Source of the DNA: Nitrospira sp.
GTDB taxonomy: Bacteria > Nitrospirota > Nitrospiria > Nitrospirales > Nitrospiraceae
Assembly: GCA_018242725.1 (NCBI GenBank)
Contig: JAFEBI010000009.1
Span: 1-64,000 of the forward strand
Direction: 5' to 3'
DNA length: 64,000 bases
Both the position numbers and the translations under genes were made by a program. Shown one piece after another: positions 45,662 through 54,968 of the stretch (position 1 is its first letter; every line of letters starts with the position of its first letter). The notes under the pieces were generated by a model, which was not told the origin of the DNA, did not search any database, and saw only the letters and a program-made list of their open reading frames with translations.

Positions 45662-46435
45662 ATGAAATTTCTTGAAGCGCTAGGCCGCTGGGCGCTCACA
45701 TCCGTGGCCGAAATGGGTCGCATGCTGATTTTCGTGCTGTCGGCCTTTGGCTGGTTGGCGCGTCCTCCGTTTCGCGCCATTCAAACCATCAAACAACTGC
45801 ATTTTATCGGCTATAAATCAACGTTTGTCGTCGTGCTGACCGCGACCTTCACAGGCATGGTGCTGGCGCTGCAGGGGTATCATACGTTGCGGAAGTTCGG
45901 ATCGGAGGGGCTGCTTGGAGCCGCCGTGGCGGTCAGCATGATTCGCGAGTTGGGGCCGGTGTTGGCTGCGCTGATGGTGACGGCGAGAGCTGGGTCGGCC
46001 ATGACGGCGGAGATCGGAATCATGCGGATCACGGAACAGATCGATGCCCTCGATACCATGGCCGTCAATCCGCTCCAATACCTGATTGCGCCAAAATTGG
46101 TCGCCGGGTTGATCGGTGTGCCGCTCTTGGTCGCGATTTTTGACGTCGTGGGAATTTACGGTGGCCATGTCGTGGGAGTGGAGCTGCTTGGCGTGAATGC
46201 CGGGACCTATTGGAATTCCATAGAGTCTGCGGTTGAGTGGAAGGATGTCTACGGGGGCATTCTGAAATCCATCAGCTTCGGGCTGATTATCAGCTGGGTG
46301 TGTTGTTATAAGGGGTTCTTTACCAAAATGAGTGCCGAAGGGCTGGGCAACGCCACGACCGAAGCGGTCGTGCTGTCGTCGGTCCTCATTCTCGTGTGGG
46401 ACTATTTTTTGACCGCCCTGCTCTTTAATCTCTAG
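45662..46435 (+). CDS. mlaE: MlaE-family lipid ABC permease
   Basis: This 257-residue permease of the Mla (MCE) lipid transporter has five membrane helices. Family motifs are TFTGMVLALQGYHTLRKFG, SMIRELGPVLAALMVTARAGSA, ITEQIDALDTMAVNP and YKGFFTKMSAEGLGNATTEAVV. It moves phospholipid or another lipid between the inner membrane and MlaD. The ATG at 45662 has little ribosome binding site; a GTG at 45656 overlapping the hpnG stop is the alternative. It is followed two bases later by mlaF. Confidence 0.93.
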   Translation: MKFLEALGRWALTSVAEMGRMLIFVLSAFGWLARPPFRAIQTIKQLHFIGYKSTFVVVLTATFTGMVLALQGYHTLRKFGSEGLLGAAVAVSMIRELGPVLAALMVTARAGSAMTAEIGIMRITEQIDALDTMAVNPLQYLIAPKLVAGLIGVPLLVAIFDVVGIYGGHVVGVELLGVNAGTYWNSIESAVEWKDVYGGILKSISFGLIISWVCCYKGFFTKMSAEGLGNATTEAVVLSSVLILVWDYFLTALLFNL

Positions 46436-46437
46436 CT

Positions 46438-47196
46438 ATGTTGAAACTCGTCGGGGTGACGAAGACATTGGGCGGGCAACCGGTCTTGAGAGGCGTCGAT
46501 CTGACGGTGCCGCAAGGCAAACTCACGACAATCATCGGTCGCAGTGGAGAAGGCAAGAGTGTCCTGCTGAAGCACATGATCGGTTTGCTCCAGCCTGATT
46601 CTGGAGAAGTGTGGGTCGACGATGTCGAGATTTCGCGACTTCGAGGGCATGCGCTGAACGAGGTGCGCAAGCGGTTTGCAATGTTGTTCCAGGGAGCCGC
46701 GCTGTTTGATTCGCTGACGGTGTTTGAAAATGTCGCCTTCCCTCTACGGGAAAAGCTCCGCTTGAAAGGACAGGACGTGACGAGTCGGGTCGAGGAAAAG
46801 CTCGAGCAAGTCGGCTTGAGCGGGATGGGACATAAGTTTCCGGCTGAATTGAGCGGAGGCATGCGCAAGCGTGCAGGGTTGGCACGCGCGTTGGTGATGC
46901 AGCCGGAGATCATGCTGTTCGATGAGCCGACAACGGGGCTTGATCCGCTCATGGCCAAGTCGATTCATGACCTGATTATGAGCATGCAACGGAGGTTTAG
47001 GTTTACCGCCGTGATGGTGAGTCATGAAATTCCGGAAATCTTTGGGATTTCTGATTACGTAGCGATCTTGAAGCAGGGGAAGATCGCGGCGATGGCCGAA
47101 CCGTCTGAGTTTCTACGAACCACTGATCCTGAAATCAAGGAATTCATTTCGGTGGGAGGGACGGTGCTGATGGCAAACCCCGGTTCCGCAAGCTAA
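46438..47196 (+). CDS. mlaF: MlaF-family ABC ATPase
   Basis: This 252-residue ATPase powers MlaE. Walker A is GRSGEGKS (residues 34-41), the signature LSGGMRKRAGLARAL, Walker B IMLFDEPTTGLDP and the switch His is in MVSHEI. The MlaF-type QGAALFDSLTV Q-loop stretch is also present. It starts two bases after mlaE ends, so the two are coupled. No MlaB STAS protein lies nearby, which is the main difference from the E. coli operon. Confidence 0.94.
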   Translation: MLKLVGVTKTLGGQPVLRGVDLTVPQGKLTTIIGRSGEGKSVLLKHMIGLLQPDSGEVWVDDVEISRLRGHALNEVRKRFAMLFQGAALFDSLTVFENVAFPLREKLRLKGQDVTSRVEEKLEQVGLSGMGHKFPAELSGGMRKRAGLARALVMQPEIMLFDEPTTGLDPLMAKSIHDLIMSMQRRFRFTAVMVSHEIPEIFGISDYVAILKQGKIAAMAEPSEFLRTTDPEIKEFISVGGTVLMANPGSAS

Positions 47197-47210
47197 AGGA
47201 GTGTGTTGTG

Positions 47211-47654
47211 ATGGAGAAGGCCAAACTAGAGGTGATTGTCGGCATATTCGTGTTGATAGGAATCATCTCGTTGGGGTATCTCTCAATCAAGCTGGGGAAA
47301 TTGGAACTGATCGGTGGAGATCTCTACGAGGTTGATGCGCTGTTCAATTCCGCGACAGGGTTGAAATCCGGAGCGGCTGTGGAAATCGCCGGCGTTGAAG
47401 TCGGGCGAGTCAAGGCGATCAGCCTCAAAGAGGATCGAGCACTCGTGCGCTTGGGGTTGCACAATGGGACGAAGCTGTACTCCGATACCATTGCCTCGAT
47501 TAAGACGCGAGGGATCATCGGTGAAAAATACTTGAATCTGTCGCCGGGCGGAGGAGGCGATCCGTTGAACCCGGGTGATACCATTCGCGATACGGAATCC
47601 GGCCTCGACTTGGAGGAAGTGGTCAGCCAATTTGTACACGGGAAAGTCAATTAA
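47211..47654 (+). CDS. mlaD: MlaD-family MCE lipid-binding protein
   Basis: This 147-residue MCE-domain protein has one N-terminal membrane anchor (LEVIVGIFVLIGIISLGYLSI) and the periplasmic MCE fold with YEVDALFNSATGLKSGAAVEIAG, VGRVKAI and IKTRGIIGEKYLNLSPGG. Members form a hexameric ring that shuttles lipid between the permease and the periplasmic carrier. AAAGGAG precedes it; GTG 47208 is an alternative start. Size is usual for MlaD. Confidence 0.92.
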   Translation: MEKAKLEVIVGIFVLIGIISLGYLSIKLGKLELIGGDLYEVDALFNSATGLKSGAAVEIAGVEVGRVKAISLKEDRALVRLGLHNGTKLYSDTIASIKTRGIIGEKYLNLSPGGGGDPLNPGDTIRDTESGLDLEEVVSQFVHGKVN

Positions 47655-47722
47655 CGAAAGCCCGATGAGTGAATCTTTGCACGGGGAGTGGGGTGTCGAA
47701 TCAAAGGGATAAAGGTGGAGAA

Positions 47723-48364
47723 ATGGCGATAATGAAGGGATGGAATTGTGCGACCGCGCTCCGTTGGCCGGTCATACTGTGCCTGTTCTTGGTGATGCTG
47801 TTTGTGGTGATGCCGGTTCCGAGTGATGCGGGGGCTCCCACGACAGCCATGAAGGCGACCATCGATGAAGTGCTCCGTATTGTACGAGATAAAGAACTCA
47901 AACAGCCGGCGAAAGCCGACGCGCGTCGACACATGCTTGAATCCGTGGTGGCGGCGAGATTTGACTATACGGAGATGTCTCGGCGGGCTCTTGGCGCTCC
48001 ATGGAATCAGCTGGAGGACCAACAGAAGCAGGAGTTTGTCGATCTATTCCGAACATTGTTGACGAATTCGTATGCGGATAAGATCGAAACCTATTCCGGT
48101 GAAGGTGTGGAGTACCTCAATGAGCGCATCGAGAAGGAGTACGCCGAAGTTCGGACCAAGGTGCTCTCCGGGAAAACCGAAATTCCCTTGGATTATCGTT
48201 TGATCAATAAAGCCGATGAGTGGCGGGTCTACGATGTCGTCGTGGACAACGTCAGTTTGGTGAATAACTACCGGGGGCAGTTTACGAAAATTCTTCGTGC
48301 TTCTTCTTACGCAGACCTTGTCGACCAGCTCCGCAAGAAATCAGACAAGCTCAAGGCACCATAG
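47723..48364 (+). CDS. mlaC: MlaC-family periplasmic lipid carrier
   Basis: This 213-residue secreted protein has a signal peptide ending near VPSDAGA. The mature part shows VVAARFDYTEMSRRALGAPWNQL, QEFVDLFRTLLTNSYADKI and IPLDYRLINKADEWRVYDVVVDN, the Ttg2D/MlaC pattern. It carries lipid across the periplasm. AAGGTGGAG is just before the ATG. The following gene encodes a beta barrel, not MlaA. Confidence 0.92.
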   Translation: MAIMKGWNCATALRWPVILCLFLVMLFVVMPVPSDAGAPTTAMKATIDEVLRIVRDKELKQPAKADARRHMLESVVAARFDYTEMSRRALGAPWNQLEDQQKQEFVDLFRTLLTNSYADKIETYSGEGVEYLNERIEKEYAEVRTKVLSGKTEIPLDYRLINKADEWRVYDVVVDNVSLVNNYRGQFTKILRASSYADLVDQLRKKSDKLKAP

Positions 48365-48380
48365 CACCGGTTCTGAAGTG

Positions 48381-49592
48381 ATGACGACGTGTATGCGTAG
48401 CCTTGTGAGTAGCTTTGTCGGTGCACTGTGCATGATCTTTTGCGTTGCGCCTCTGAATCAGGCTCAGGCGGAAGTGAAGTTTTTCCCAATTCCCGCCATC
48501 AGTACCAGTAAAAACGACGGAAGCGATTTCGGGTTGATCGTGCCGGCCCTCTTCACGGGGCCGGATGGTGATCTGAAGTATCTGGTCGCTCCAATGGTGG
48601 TGCACAACTCGTACGTCGGCACGCGTGGAACGATCAATCTATTTCGCTATGAGCCGGGCGGAAAGGAGCTTCGAGGAATCGCGTCCTGGTCGGAACGGAT
48701 CGAGCGCAAGTTCTTGTTGAGCTACGTTGATCCTGGATTCAGTGATGGTCGATACAGCATCGGGTTCAGCGCCATGCATTTCAAGAACGCCACCATGCGT
48801 TTTTTTGGGCTGGGGCCGACGACCGCCAAAGCAGACCAAACGAATTACACGGCTTCTGAGACCAGGCTCAATTGGAAGTTCGGGGTGTATGCCAACGAGG
48901 TCACGCAAATTGCGGTCAGCCAGCGCTTGCGACATATGCAATCAATCCAACAGGGGGCTGCGGATTTATTCCCGTTTTCCGGAACGCTGTTTCCGGACGC
49001 TCCTGGTATGGGGGGGGCAACGATTTTAGGGCAACGCATCAGTTTTCATTATGATACGCGTAATAATCTCGTGACACCGACCGATGGCATGGCGGTCACG
49101 GCCTATGCCGAGCTGAACTATAACTTCAAAAACAGCGAGCATCCGCTCTATTCTCGGTATGGGCTCGATGTGAAGAAGATGTTTGCCAGTGAATCCAAAC
49201 GGGCCATTCTGGTTGTTCATGGGGAACTACAAGCAACGATCGGAACGGACGTGCCATTTTTCGAGCAGAGCTCGCTCGGTGGACAGAATTCATTGCGCGG
49301 TTTTGGCGTGGATCGATACATCGACAAACAGATGATCGCGTTCAGTGTCGAAGAGCGAATCCATATCCTGCGAGCGCGTCTCGCCGGGGTTATGGCGGAT
49401 TTTGAGATTGCGCCGTTTATCGATACGGGACAGGTGTTCAATTCGTTCAAGAACGTCAGCTTCAAAGACTATCGTATTACCCCGGGTATCGGGTTTCGGG
49501 GAATTATTCGTCCGAACGTCGTAGGGCGAATCGATTATGGCTTCAGCAAGGAAGGGGGAGCCATTTTTGCGGGACTTGATTTTCCATATTAG
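48381..49592 (+). CDS. Outer-membrane beta-barrel protein of the mla operon
   Basis: This 403-residue protein has a signal peptide (cut after AQA) and many alternating beta strands. It matches the Omp85/surface-antigen barrel style: YDTRNNLVTPTDGMAVTAY, SSLGGQNSLRGFGVDRY, and a last strand ending in Phe-Pro-Tyr. No POTRA domains are present, so it is a barrel of the TamA/BamA C-terminal kind without the periplasmic part. It takes the place of MlaA/OmpC at the end of the lipid-transport operon and may be the outer-membrane partner. Its ribosome binding site is weak; GTG three bases earlier is possible. Confidence 0.82.
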   Translation: MTTCMRSLVSSFVGALCMIFCVAPLNQAQAEVKFFPIPAISTSKNDGSDFGLIVPALFTGPDGDLKYLVAPMVVHNSYVGTRGTINLFRYEPGGKELRGIASWSERIERKFLLSYVDPGFSDGRYSIGFSAMHFKNATMRFFGLGPTTAKADQTNYTASETRLNWKFGVYANEVTQIAVSQRLRHMQSIQQGAADLFPFSGTLFPDAPGMGGATILGQRISFHYDTRNNLVTPTDGMAVTAYAELNYNFKNSEHPLYSRYGLDVKKMFASESKRAILVVHGELQATIGTDVPFFEQSSLGGQNSLRGFGVDRYIDKQMIAFSVEERIHILRARLAGVMADFEIAPFIDTGQVFNSFKNVSFKDYRITPGIGFRGIIRPNVVGRIDYGFSKEGGAIFAGLDFPY

Positions 49593-50022
49593 CGAGCTGG
49601 CGCAAACCTCTTCCAGCTCCCGTATGCAGATGCGACGTCAGTGTACATGAGGTCGGATCCGCATAGTCTGTGGGATATACTCAATATGGCGTCCGGTAAG
49701 GTTTCTACCCGTTGAAATGTAGTGCCTCACTTGTATGATGCGTGGAGCCTCTCCTGAACCTCTGAACTGAGAGAGTACAAAGCTCAAGAATCTTTTGGCA
49801 TCTTGTCCTTATGAGTCGGGAGTGATCGACGACTTCATCTAGAGGTCGTGCCACTGATGGTGTGAGCGGTATCGGCTGTCCGCGTGCCTTCCGTAAGTGC
49901 TTGACTTCATGTGGTTCCTGTGTGAAACTTCACGGAAATCCGCTCCTGGAATTATGTGAAAGGTAGCGTATCCCTGCCAAAGGCGGTGAGCCTCAATGGT
50001 AGACAAACGAAGGAGAGTACTC
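49593..50022. other. Intergenic stretch before dxs
   Basis: These 430 bases hold a hairpin just after the barrel gene (49594-49619), a TTGACT at 49901 with only a weak -10 behind it, and AAGGAG before dxs. No gene with a ribosome binding site is present. Confidence 0.4.
49594..49619 (+). terminator. Hairpin after the shc-mla-barrel operon
   Basis: GAGCTGG and CCAGCTC form a perfect 7-base stem with a 12-base loop starting at once after the stop codon. There is no T run, so it may be a 3'-end stabiliser or a factor-assisted terminator. Confidence 0.35.
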
Positions 50023-51969
50023 ATGTCCATCTTGAAGAAGATCCATAGCCCGGCTGATCTGAAGCGACTATCTCCCGACCGGTTTCCGGCGTTGTGCCAA
50101 GAGATTCGTGAACAGATCATTGGCGCGGTCTCCAATGTCGGTGGACACCTGGCCTCAAATTTGGGAGTGGTTGAGCTCACGGTCGCCCTGCAGTATCTCC
50201 TCGATACGCCGACCGACAAGATCGTATGGGACACCAGTAACCAGTCTTATACGCATAAACTGCTGACCGGTCGCCGAGAACAGTTCCATACGCTTCGTCA
50301 GTATGGAGGACTGAGCGGATTCTGTAAGCGGGAAGAAAGTGAGTACGACACATTCAATGCCGGGCATGCAGGGACTGGAGTATCGGCTGCCTTCGGTATG
50401 GTGGAAGCCCGCGAGCAGCTGAAGCAAAAGAATAAAGTCGTGTGTGTCGTCGGTGACGGGGCGATGACGGCTGGTATGACGCTTGAGGGTCTGCATCATG
50501 CCGGAGGGCTCGGAAAAGATTTTCTCGTGATCCTTAACGACAATCAGATGTCGATCTCGAAAAATGTCGGGGCGATCTCCGCCTACTTGAGCCGAACGAT
50601 TACAGGCGAGTTTTATGGGAAGATGCGTGAAGAGACGGGGCAGCTGTTGGGTAAAATTCCTCATATCGGCAGTGATATGCAAAAACTCGCTCGTCGTGCC
50701 GAAGAGCTTGCGAAGGGGGTGATTCTCCCTGGATTGCTGTTCGAGGAGCTTGGGTTTCAGTACAGCGGTCCTATCGATGGGCACAACTTCGAACATCTCC
50801 TTCCGACACTCGAGAACGTGTTGAAAATGAAGGGACCGGTCCTTCTCCATATCATTACGAAGAAGGGACTCGGGTATGAGCCCGCCATGAAGAATCCCGT
50901 GTGGTTCCATGCCTGTCCGCCGTTCGTTCGTGAGACGGGCGCCCCCGCGAAAAAAGCCGCGCGCCCTTCCTACACGGCGCTCGCAATGGAGACGCTGGTC
51001 AAATTGGCTCGTGAGGATAAACGCATTGTCGCCATCACGGCAGCCATGTGTGAAGGCACCGGCCTGACGGCGTTCGAAAAAGAGTTTCCCGATCGCCTCT
51101 ACGATGTCGGTATTGCTGAGCAGCATGCCGTGACATTTGCGGCAGGGCTTGCGGCCCAGGGGCTGAAGCCGGTCGTGGCGATGTATGCGACGTTTCTCCA
51201 GCGGGCCTATGATCAAGTCGTGCACGACGTGGCGACGCAGAATCTTCCCGTGGCATTCTGCATCGATCGCGGCGGTCTCGTGGCTGAGGATGGAACTACT
51301 CATCACGGTGCCTTCGACTACGCCTTCTTGCGCCATGTTCCCAACATGGTGGTGATGGCGCCGAAAGATGAGAACGAGCTTCAGCATATGATGAAAACAT
51401 CCCTGGAATATAATGGTCCGATTTCCGTGCGGTATCCGCGAGGCGTGAGCCTGGGCGTGAAGATGGACGCGACTCCGCAGACGCTTCCCATCGGGAAAGG
51501 CGAGTTGCTGAAGGATGGGACGGATGTCGCGATCATGGCGATTGGCGTATCCGTGTGGCAGGCGATGGAAGCCGCGAAGCGGCTCAGCGAAGAAGGTCTC
51601 TCTACGGCGGTCGTCAATGCGCGGTTTGTGAAGCCCATCGATCAGGAACTGATCGTGGATGTCGCGAAGCGGGTTCGGTATGTCGTGACGGTTGAAGAAG
51701 GTTGTAAGATGGGCGGGTTCGGCTCCGCGGTGCTCGAGACGCTGGCCGAGGCCGGTGTCTCCGGTGTGAAGATCAAGGTGCTTGGTTTGCCTGATTGGTA
51801 TATCGAGCAGGGGCCTCAAGATTTGCTGCGGGAACGATATGGGTTGACGGCAGAAGGAATTTATCAAAGTGTCAAGGAGCTGATCGGGAAGGCGCCGGCG
51901 GAAAAGACGCCATTTGTCGGGGCAGCACATGCTGGTCATCTCCCGCATGGTGACGAACAGGGAAGCTGA
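50023..51969 (+). CDS. dxs: 1-deoxy-D-xylulose-5-phosphate synthase
   Basis: This 648-residue thiamine-diphosphate enzyme condenses pyruvate and glyceraldehyde-3-phosphate, the first step of the MEP route. The ThDP motif is VVGDGAMTAG followed by LNDNQMSISKN. The transketolase-type middle part has DVGIAEQHAVTFAAG and GGLVAEDGTTHHGAFDYAFL; the C-terminal domain has VNARFVKPID and EEGCKMGGFG. AAGGAG seven bases before the ATG at 50023 fixes the start, not the ATG 27 bases upstream. It is followed after 62 bases by ispG. Confidence 0.97.
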   Translation: MSILKKIHSPADLKRLSPDRFPALCQEIREQIIGAVSNVGGHLASNLGVVELTVALQYLLDTPTDKIVWDTSNQSYTHKLLTGRREQFHTLRQYGGLSGFCKREESEYDTFNAGHAGTGVSAAFGMVEAREQLKQKNKVVCVVGDGAMTAGMTLEGLHHAGGLGKDFLVILNDNQMSISKNVGAISAYLSRTITGEFYGKMREETGQLLGKIPHIGSDMQKLARRAEELAKGVILPGLLFEELGFQYSGPIDGHNFEHLLPTLENVLKMKGPVLLHIITKKGLGYEPAMKNPVWFHACPPFVRETGAPAKKAARPSYTALAMETLVKLAREDKRIVAITAAMCEGTGLTAFEKEFPDRLYDVGIAEQHAVTFAAGLAAQGLKPVVAMYATFLQRAYDQVVHDVATQNLPVAFCIDRGGLVAEDGTTHHGAFDYAFLRHVPNMVVMAPKDENELQHMMKTSLEYNGPISVRYPRGVSLGVKMDATPQTLPIGKGELLKDGTDVAIMAIGVSVWQAMEAAKRLSEEGLSTAVVNARFVKPIDQELIVDVAKRVRYVVTVEEGCKMGGFGSAVLETLAEAGVSGVKIKVLGLPDWYIEQGPQDLLRERYGLTAEGIYQSVKELIGKAPAEKTPFVGAAHAGHLPHGDEQGS

Positions 51970-52031
51970 TTCAAGAAGTCGGACGTGCTAAGGTGAAACA
52001 TAACGCGTAAGGAGCTGAACGGTTTCGGACG

Positions 52032-53216
52032 ATGCACATCACGAGGCGAAAAACTCGGCAGGTTCAAGTCGGTACGGTGAAGATCGGTGGCGATGCCCCG
52101 GTGTCCGTGCAATCGATGTGCTCGACCGATACGCGCGATGCCAACGCGACTATCGAAGAGATCCACCGACTCGAAGAAGTCGGCTGCGAACTCATCCGTG
52201 TTGCCGTGCCGGACGAAGAAGCGGCAGCCGCCCTCCCGAAGATCAAGGCCGCCATGACGGTGCCGTTGATTGCTGATATTCATTTTGATCACCGTCTGGC
52301 TTTGCAAGCGGCGAAAATCGTCGATTGTGTCCGTATCAATCCGGGTAATATCGGAGCATGGTGGAAAGTTGAAGAAGTTATTAAGGCTGTGAATGACCAT
52401 GGCATTCCGATCCGTGTTGGAGTAAACGGCGGATCGCTCGAGCGGCACTTGCTGGAGAAATACGGCTGGCCTTCCCCCGAAGCCTTGGCCGAGTCGGCGT
52501 TGAACGCGGTTCGTTCGCTTGAGGATGTCGGCTTCACCAATATGAAGGTGTCGCTCAAGGCATCCGATGTACACCATGCGATTGATGCCTACTATCTCTT
52601 TGCGATGCAGTCGAACTATCCGTTGCACATCGGCATCACCGAAGCCGGTACGGCGATGACCGGTGCCGTGAAGTCGGCCATGGGTCTCGGATATCTTCTC
52701 TCGCAGGGCATCGGAGATACGTTGCGGGTGTCGCTTGCTGCCGATCCGGTAGAGGAAGTGAAGGTCGGCTATGAGATTCTGAAGTCGCTCGAACTGCGCC
52801 ACCGTGGAATCAATGTCATCGCTTGTCCGACCTGTGGTCGGGTAGAGATCGATGTCGTCCGGATGGCGAATGAACTGGAGAAAAAGCTCGGCCATATCAA
52901 GACGCCGTTGAACGTGTCCGTACTCGGCTGTGTGGTGAATGGGATCGGAGAAGGGAAAGAAGCCGATATTGGGATTGCCGGAGGCGAGGGGAAAGGTATT
53001 TTGTTCAAGAAAGGGAAGCTTGTCCGAAAGGTTCCGATGGAAGAATTGATGGACACGCTGATCGTGGAAGTGGAGCAGCTCGCGAAGGAGAAAGAAGCGG
53101 AAGGCAATGCTGAGCCGGCTCCTTCCGTTGCTGCTGGCGGATGGGAACCTCTTATTCCTCAGGGCGGTCAGTCCTCAACCCTCGGTAAAGAAATTCCAGT
53201 TCTGCCGCACAGGTAG
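52032..53216 (+). CDS. ispG: 4-hydroxy-3-methylbut-2-en-1-yl diphosphate synthase IspG
   Basis: This 394-residue [4Fe-4S] enzyme makes HMBPP in the MEP route. It has VQSMCSTDT, LIADIHFD, RINPGNIG, GVNGGSLE in the TIM barrel, and the cluster cysteines in CPTCGR and GCVVNGIGE. The last 40 residues are a low-complexity tail (EGNAEPAPSVAAGG). AAGGAG is 17 bases ahead of the ATG, longer than usual. It probably shares the dxs transcript. Both could raise supply for the hopanoid operon upstream. Confidence 0.96.
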   Translation: MHITRRKTRQVQVGTVKIGGDAPVSVQSMCSTDTRDANATIEEIHRLEEVGCELIRVAVPDEEAAAALPKIKAAMTVPLIADIHFDHRLALQAAKIVDCVRINPGNIGAWWKVEEVIKAVNDHGIPIRVGVNGGSLERHLLEKYGWPSPEALAESALNAVRSLEDVGFTNMKVSLKASDVHHAIDAYYLFAMQSNYPLHIGITEAGTAMTGAVKSAMGLGYLLSQGIGDTLRVSLAADPVEEVKVGYEILKSLELRHRGINVIACPTCGRVEIDVVRMANELEKKLGHIKTPLNVSVLGCVVNGIGEGKEADIGIAGGEGKGILFKKGKLVRKVPMEELMDTLIVEVEQLAKEKEAEGNAEPAPSVAAGGWEPLIPQGGQSSTLGKEIPVLPHR

Positions 53217-53323
53217 TTCAGCTCTCACACCGCAGTGGTTCACCTGATTCAACTAATTTGTGACGTCGCTCGTCAAAGAAACAATTGACGTGCTTCGTGG
53301 CTCATGTCACTGTGCGTGGCACA

Positions 53324-54670
53324 ATGCAATTACAATCGGTCGTCCACTGGATTCATGGCGTTGTCACGTCTTCGCTTTTTGTTCGACTAGCAAAACTCGG
53401 CCTTACCGTTGCTGCGGTCGTCCACGGCTACATCATTTCCTTTGGGCGGTCGTATCACTTTCGTGACATCGATATCCATCGGGAGATCGGACGGCGCTTT
53501 CTCACCGGCGAATATCTCTATGCCAATGATTACTGCTACATGTACTTGCCCACCACCGGTATCTATTTTGCTCCATTGCTTGCCTTTCAAAGGAACCCAA
53601 GCTTAGCGCTGCGATATGCGCTCGCCATAGGCTGTCTGGTTGGAACGATCACGGTGTTTCAACGGATGATCTGTACCTCATCGGAATGGAAGGGGTGGCA
53701 GCGACTCTGGGTCGGTATTGGGACAGGGACGTTGACCTTGCAGTTTATCCTCAATGATCTTGATGATGGTGGCCCTCATCTCATGCTGCTGGGAATTCTC
53801 AGCGGCGGGGTCTATGCGATATGGGTTGGGAGGGAACGGTTGGGCGCTGCCTTGATTGGGCTTGGCATTGTACTCAAAATCACCCCTGCCTTGTTCCTGC
53901 TGTTATTTCTCTGGAAGCGGCAGTGGCGACTGGCATGGTCTACCGTGGCTGCGACTATCTTGTGGATTCTCTTGCCCATCGTCTATATGGGGCCGACAAG
54001 CTGGTGGAGTCATCATGTTGAATGGACCCAGAATGCTGTCTTGTCCGTCCTTGATCAGCAAGTCCAGGGTCGGCAAGAAAATGAGCTTCAGAAGGCAAAC
54101 CTTTCACTGCGGCACACCATGCTGCGATATTTGGTCACGTATCCACCGACGCACCGCCTTCGGCAAGTGGATCCAGGATATAAACCAGTCTTGGATCTTC
54201 CATCACCGGTGGCCAATGCCGTCGTTGGAGTTGCGGCGATCGGACTGCTTGGATTATTCGCATGGTCAAGTAGGCGAAACTTTCAAGGGGCGGGAGACGC
54301 GACGTGGGCTCAGGACTGCGCAGGGGTTCTGATGCTGGCCTTGTTTCTTTCACCCATCACATGGGATCAACATCTGGTCTGGATGATTCCGGCTGCGTGT
54401 ATCGTCGTGGCTGCAGCTCTGCAAGTACAGGGTACGTTGAGCCGCACGGCATACGCGATGCTCGGCGTCTATGTGGTACTGACCGTGTTGCTGAATTATG
54501 AAGTGGTCGGGTCGGCCAGATGGGAAGCGTTGAAAAGCTATCATCACCTCGGTATCGCCATGCTCATCTTGTACGGTTTGCTTCTTAGTACGAGCCGTAG
54601 AGACACACTGTCCAATCTTCGGTCGGAGTCTATGCTATCTCGCTCACCCTATGTTGCAAATGAGACCTAA
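53324..54670 (+). CDS. GT87-like polytopic membrane glycosyltransferase
   Basis: This 448-residue membrane protein of the DUF2029/GT87 (polyprenol-phosphate mannosyltransferase) kind has about ten spans. Family-like stretches are FRDIDIHREIGRRFLTGEYLY, NDLDDGGPHLMLLGI and LIGLGIVLKITPALFLLLFLWKRQWRLA quoted here in parts: LGIVLKITPALFL. An acidic pair in the first periplasmic loop (DID) would be catalytic. The start is uncertain: TTG 53285 or ATG 53324, neither with a good ribosome binding site. It would transfer a sugar from a lipid carrier in the periplasm. Confidence 0.75.
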   Translation: MQLQSVVHWIHGVVTSSLFVRLAKLGLTVAAVVHGYIISFGRSYHFRDIDIHREIGRRFLTGEYLYANDYCYMYLPTTGIYFAPLLAFQRNPSLALRYALAIGCLVGTITVFQRMICTSSEWKGWQRLWVGIGTGTLTLQFILNDLDDGGPHLMLLGILSGGVYAIWVGRERLGAALIGLGIVLKITPALFLLLFLWKRQWRLAWSTVAATILWILLPIVYMGPTSWWSHHVEWTQNAVLSVLDQQVQGRQENELQKANLSLRHTMLRYLVTYPPTHRLRQVDPGYKPVLDLPSPVANAVVGVAAIGLLGLFAWSSRRNFQGAGDATWAQDCAGVLMLALFLSPITWDQHLVWMIPAACIVVAAALQVQGTLSRTAYAMLGVYVVLTVLLNYEVVGSARWEALKSYHHLGIAMLILYGLLLSTSRRDTLSNLRSESMLSRSPYVANET

Positions 54671-54691
54671 GATAGCTGCGCAGTTCTTGTC

Positions 54692-54721
54692 TTGAGTTCT
54701 GGAAAACGAAGCGATTATAAT
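54692..54721 (+). promoter_or_regulatory. Promoter of tRNA-Cys
   Basis: TTGAGT (54692-54697) and perfect TATAAT (54716-54721) with 18 bases between. Transcription would begin about 5 bases before the tRNA. Confidence 0.65.
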
Positions 54722-54732
54722 GCCGATCCCGG

Positions 54733-54807
54733 GGCGCCGTACCCAAGTGGTAAGGGAGCAGTCTGCAAAACTGCGATGCAGCGGTTCGAACCCGCTCGGC
54801 GCCTCCA
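54733..54807 (+). tRNA. tRNA-Cys (GCA)
   Basis: A full cloverleaf is present: acceptor GGCGCCG/CGGCGCC, D stem CCC/GGG, anticodon stem GCAGT/ACTGC around CTGCAAA with anticodon GCA, T stem AGCGG/CCGCT around TTCGAAC, discriminator T and an encoded CCA. No copy of the 3' end was noticed elsewhere in the window, so no attachment site is claimed. Confidence 0.97.
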
Positions 54808-54968
54808 ACGCGAATTTCCTGTAACCCCTCCAGTTCTATAAAAGCTTCTGCTCATTCTCATCCACGACTTCCTGCCGTTGATCATGGTGAGAAGGGAGAC
54901 GGTCGTTACTTGTCTTACGCGCAAGTAAATTTTGAGGCAGTCTTGGGCAGGATCGAGGATCCATGAGG

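Noticed and set aside
50155..51948. Open frame of 597 codons on the minus strand opposite dxs
   Set aside because: It is a shadow of the dxs codon pattern. Its translation is rich in His and Arg, shows no family motif, and dxs is certain.
54733..54807. tRNA-Cys as an integration site for an element carrying the export operon
   Set aside because: No integrase, no second copy of the tRNA 3' end in the window, and no visible composition break.
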